A stretch of 64,000 bases of DNA from Arenimonas sp049195245. GTDB taxonomy: Bacteria; Pseudomonadota; Gammaproteobacteria; Xanthomonadales; Xanthomonadaceae. The notes below the pieces were generated by a model that had not been told where the DNA came from, did no database searches, and was given only the letters and a program-made list of their open reading frames with translations. The position numbers were made by a program, and so were the translations under genes. The stretch lies in NCBI RefSeq assembly GCF_049195245.1, contig NZ_JBMIRR010000025.1, positions 186,001-250,000 of the forward strand, written 5' to 3'. This document shows, piece by piece, positions 61,041 through 64,000 of this stretch. The stretch's first letter is position 1; every line of letters starts with the position of its first letter.

Positions 61041-61099
61041 ACTGAACACCTCCTTAAAAAAGGGTTAACCCGCACGCCGAATCGGGCCATAATCAGGCC

Positions 61100-61903
61100 A
61101 TGAATCGCGCAACCGACCCCTCGCCCGCCGATCCCCTGGTGATCGCCGGCAAGACCTACCATTCGCGCCTGCTCACCGGCACCGGCAAGTTCACCGACCT
61201 CGAGCAGACCCGGGCCGCCACCGAGGCCGCCGGCGCGCAGATCGTCACCGTGGCCATCCGCCGCAGCAATATCGGCCAGAATCCGGGCGAGCCCAACCTG
61301 CTCGACGTGCTGCCGCCCGACCGCTACACCCTGCTGCCCAACACCGCCGGCTGCTACACCGCCGACGACGCGGTGCGCACCTGCCGCCTGGCGCGCGAAC
61401 TGCTTGACGGCCACCGGCTGGTGAAACTCGAAGTGCTGGGCGACCAGCGCACGCTGTACCCGGACGTGGTGCAGACCCTCAAGGCGGCCGAGATCCTGGT
61501 GGCCGACGGCTTCGACGTGATGGTGTACACCTCCGACGACCCGATCGTCGCCAAGCGCCTGGAAGAGATCGGCTGCGTGGCGGTGATGCCGCTGGCCGCG
61601 CCGATCGGCTCTGGCCTGGGCGTGCAGAACCGCTGGTCGATCCTGGAGATCGTCGAGAACGCCAAGGTGCCCGTGCTGGTGGATGCCGGCGTCGGCACCG
61701 CCTCCGATGCCGCGATCGCGATGGAGCTGGGCTGCGACGGCGTGCTGATGAACACCGCCATCGCCGGCGCCCGCAATCCGGTGCTGATGGCCAGCGCGAT
61801 GCGCAAGGCGGTCGAGGCCGGGCGCGAAGCCTTCCTGGCCGGCCGCATCGCCAAGCGGCGCACGGCCAACGCCTCCTCGCCGATCGACGGCCACTTCCTC
61901 TGA
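61100..61903 (+). CDS. thiG: Thiazole synthase
   Basis: A 267-residue TIM-barrel enzyme that joins deoxyxylulose phosphate, ThiS-thiocarboxylate and dehydroglycine into the thiazole phosphate of thiamine. The N-terminal YHSRLLTGTGKF, the Schiff-base Lys region LVKLEVLGD (about 108) and the C-terminal VDAGVGTASDAAIAMELG match ThiG. A CATAAT -10 (61088-61093) before the ATG suggests its own promoter, possibly leaderless. It is followed 2 bp later by trmB. Confidence 0.96.
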   Translation: MNRATDPSPADPLVIAGKTYHSRLLTGTGKFTDLEQTRAATEAAGAQIVTVAIRRSNIGQNPGEPNLLDVLPPDRYTLLPNTAGCYTADDAVRTCRLARELLDGHRLVKLEVLGDQRTLYPDVVQTLKAAEILVADGFDVMVYTSDDPIVAKRLEEIGCVAVMPLAAPIGSGLGVQNRWSILEIVENAKVPVLVDAGVGTASDAAIAMELGCDGVLMNTAIAGARNPVLMASAMRKAVEAGREAFLAGRIAKRRTANASSPIDGHFL

Positions 61904-61905
61904 GC

Positions 61906-62640
61906 ATGGGCCAGGGCATGTCCGGCGACAGCGACCAGGCCAGCCCGGATCCGGCCCTGCGCCATCGCCCCATCCGCAGCTTCGTGCTGCGCCAGGGCCG
62001 CCAGACCGAGGCCCAGAAGCGTGCCTTCGACCTGCACTGGCCCGCGCTGGGCCTCGATTACCTCGGCGAGCAGCGTGACTACGACGCCGCCTTCGGCCGC
62101 AGCGCACCGCGCGTGCTCGAGATCGGCTTCGGCAATGGCGAGCAGCTGCTGTTCGCCGCCGCGCGCGAGCCTTCCCGTGATTTCATCGGCGTGGAGGTGC
62201 ACGGCCCCGGCGTGGGTCGCCTGCTCAACGCCGCGGCGGCCGAAGGCCTGCGCAACCTGCGCGTGTACCAGCACGATGCGGTGGAAGTGCTGCAGCATGA
62301 AGTGGCGCCGGCCTCGCTGGACGAGGTGCGCATCTACTTCCCCGATCCCTGGCACAAGAAGCGCCACAACAAGCGACGGCTGGTGCAGCCGGCCTTCGTG
62401 GCCCTGCTGTGCGACCGGCTGCGTCCGGGCGGCCTGCTGCACGTGGCCACCGACTGGGAAAACTATGCCGAGCACCTGTGGGACGTGCTGGACGCCGAGC
62501 CGCGGCTGCGCAATCGCGCCGGCGCACGCGGCTTCGTGCCGCGTCCGGACTGGCGCCGGCAGACGCACTTCGAGTCCCGCGGCCTGAAGCTGGGCCACGG
62601 CGTCTGGGACCTGCTGTACGACCGCCAAAGCGAGGCCTGA
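61906..62640 (+). CDS. trmB: tRNA (guanine-N7-)-methyltransferase
   Basis: A 244-residue SAM-dependent enzyme that methylates G46 of tRNA. The SAM motif VLEIGFGNGEQLL (about 62-74) and the catalytic and tRNA-binding block IYFPDPWHKKRHNKRRLVQP (about 143-162) are characteristic. It is translationally close to thiG. The first 25 residues are poorly conserved, and an internal start is possible. Confidence 0.95.
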   Translation: MGQGMSGDSDQASPDPALRHRPIRSFVLRQGRQTEAQKRAFDLHWPALGLDYLGEQRDYDAAFGRSAPRVLEIGFGNGEQLLFAAAREPSRDFIGVEVHGPGVGRLLNAAAAEGLRNLRVYQHDAVEVLQHEVAPASLDEVRIYFPDPWHKKRHNKRRLVQPAFVALLCDRLRPGGLLHVATDWENYAEHLWDVLDAEPRLRNRAGARGFVPRPDWRRQTHFESRGLKLGHGVWDLLYDRQSEA

Positions 62641-62647
62641 GGCGACG

Positions 62648-64000
62648 ATGGAGACCGGCCTCGCCCTCACGCGCGACATGATCCTCGTGCTGGGCCTGGT
62701 GGGCTTCACCATCGTGATGTTCATGATCGAGCGCATCCGCGCCGACGCCACCGCCCTGGTGGTGCTGGTGCTGCTGGGACTGACCGGCCTGGTGCCGGCC
62801 AGCCAGCTGTTCGATGGCTTCTCGGGCAACGCGGTGATCGCCGTCATCGCCACCATGATCCTGGGCGCAGGCCTGGACCGCACCGGCGCGCTCAACCGCC
62901 TGGCGGTGTGGCTGCTGCGCGTGTCCAAGGGAATGGAAGAGCGGCTGATCCTGCTCACCTCCGGTGTGGCCGGCCTGATCTCGGGCTTCATGCAGAACCC
63001 CTCGGTGATGGCGCTGTTCCTGCCGGTGGCCTCGCGCGTGTCAGGCCGCACCGGCATCAGCCTGTCGCGCCTGCTGATGCCGGTGGCCGCGGCCATCGTG
63101 ATGGGCGGCGGCCTGACCATGATCGGCAACTCGCCGCTGATGCTGCTCAACGACCTGCTGGTGGCGGCCAACCGCAACCTGCCCTCGGGCGCGGCCACGC
63201 TGCAGCCGCTGCCGATGTTCGCGCCGCTGCCGATCGGCCTGCTGCTGCTGGCGCTGGGCCTGGTGTACTTCCGCTTCTTCGGGCCGCGGCTGTTGGGCGG
63301 CGGCGAGGAAAAGGGCGTGGCGCCCAGCCGCACGCAGAGTTATTTCGCGCGCTCCTACGGCATCGAGGGCGACGTGTTCGAGCTCAGCGTGTCGGCCGAA
63401 AGCCCGCTAGTGGGCATGTCGGTGGGCGAGGCCGAGGCGCAGCGCGATGCGCCGCTGCTGCTGGCCCTGCTCAGCGGCAACGAGGCGCGGCTGTCGCCGC
63501 CGGCCGACCAGATGATCTGGGTGGGCAGCGTGCTGGGCGTGATGGGCCCGCGCGAGGCCATCCAGGACTACGCGCAGAAGAACCTGCTGAAGATGTCGGC
63601 GCGCCTGCGCAACTTCGCCGACCTGTTCAACCCCAGCCGCTCGGGCATTTCCGAAGCGGTGATCCCGCCCAACTCCTCCTTCATCGGCAAGGCCCAGGCC
63701 CAGCTGCAGCTGCGCAAGCGCTTCGGCATCAGCCTGCTGGCGATCAACCGCGAAAACCAGGTCTGGCGCGAGGACATCCGCCGCATGCCGCTCAAGGCCG
63801 GCGACATGCTGGTCTTCCACAGCATCTGGACCGACCTGGCGCAGGCCAGCGAAAGCCGCGACTTCGTCGTGGTCACCGACTACCCCAAGGGCGAGCAGCG
63901 GCCGCACAAGCTGTGGTGGGCGGTGGGCGTCTTCGTCGCCGCGATGGCGCTGGCCCTGACCACCCTGGTGCCGGTGCCGATCGCGCTGATGGCCGGCGCC
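62648..64000 (+). CDS. SLC13-type anion transporter with RCK/TrkA-C domain (partial)
   Basis: The gene starts at METGLALTRDMILVLGL (ATG at 62648, 7 bp after trmB) and is open to the window edge, so at least 451 residues are encoded. Several N-terminal helices include GLISGFMQNPSVMALFLPVA and MIGNSPLMLLNDLL, typical of the SLC13/DASS or YfbS group. A soluble segment with two TrkA-C-like stretches (about 235-310 and 335-400) follows, and a further membrane part begins near 420. Substrates of this group include sulfate and dicarboxylates. Confidence 0.85.
   Translation, partial: METGLALTRDMILVLGLVGFTIVMFMIERIRADATALVVLVLLGLTGLVPASQLFDGFSGNAVIAVIATMILGAGLDRTGALNRLAVWLLRVSKGMEERLILLTSGVAGLISGFMQNPSVMALFLPVASRVSGRTGISLSRLLMPVAAAIVMGGGLTMIGNSPLMLLNDLLVAANRNLPSGAATLQPLPMFAPLPIGLLLLALGLVYFRFFGPRLLGGGEEKGVAPSRTQSYFARSYGIEGDVFELSVSAESPLVGMSVGEAEAQRDAPLLLALLSGNEARLSPPADQMIWVGSVLGVMGPREAIQDYAQKNLLKMSARLRNFADLFNPSRSGISEAVIPPNSSFIGKAQAQLQLRKRFGISLLAINRENQVWREDIRRMPLKAGDMLVFHSIWTDLAQASESRDFVVVTDYPKGEQRPHKLWWAVGVFVAAMALALTTLVPVPIALMAGA

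Overview
The window reads as a high-GC gammaproteobacterial chromosome of the Xanthomonadaceae/Lysobacteraceae type (Lysobacter, Luteimonas or Pseudoxanthomonas-like). This rests on the strong G/C third-position bias, an SAH riboswitch on ahcY, a split B12 ribonucleotide reductase protein (NrdJb), and the gene set as a whole. The genus is an inference. The first 17.55 kb is visibly lower in GC and looks horizontally acquired.

Region 1 (1-17550) is the right-hand part of a Tn7-like transposon. Its core tnsA-tnsB-tnsC-tniQ (6589 down to 583) is one overlapping leftward operon. Between tnsA and the transposon end lies a second tight leftward operon: hsdM, hsdS, a HEPN-motif (DUF4209-like) protein, a PD-(D/E)XK nuclease (NucS/DUF91-like), hsdR and a YgjP-type metalloprotease. 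This is a type I restriction system with two extra putative nucleases embedded. The transposon end is visible: three 22-bp-spaced direct repeats (17482-17541) followed by a terminal TGT/ACA at 17550, only 26 bp past the stop codon of nrdJb. That matches the geometry of Tn7 downstream of glmS and points to the nrdJb 3' end as the attachment site. The left end is outside the window, and bases 1-582 hold no gene I can support.

Region 2 (17551-31560) is core chromosome: nrdJb, a Lys/Ala-rich histone H1-like gene, gcvH and gcvT, an iron-type ABC binding protein and permease without an ATPase gene, NfeD and an SPFH protein, a FecA-like TonB receptor (Fur-like boxes at both iron loci), an ECF sigma/anti-sigma/PDZ operon, and a Mn2+ exporter under a yybP-ykoY riboswitch.

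Region 3 (31560-45550) carries a diguanylate cyclase preceded by two strong palindromes, a nucleoside transporter, a ribokinase, a Tat-exported DUF1569 protein, dusB, a YdjM-like protein, metK, two unknown membrane proteins, a three-gene lipid cluster (CDP-alcohol transferase, acyltransferase, cytidylyltransferase) and a nuclease-helicase (DUF2075).

Region 4 (45550-64000) has ahcY with its SAH riboswitch, a stretch (47.3-53.7 kb) seeded with palindromic repeats beginning CCGGGGTCAGAGT, two DUF6090-like paralogues, a PKHD hydroxylase, a second diguanylate cyclase, metF, ilvE, an unusual ~10-nt-unit inverted repeat, a two-component system, rimK-rimB, tRNA-Gly(CCC), thiS-thiG, trmB and an SLC13-type transporter that runs off the right edge. 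metK and metF share an operator-like palindrome while ahcY has an SAH riboswitch, so the methyl cycle appears to be controlled by both protein and RNA.
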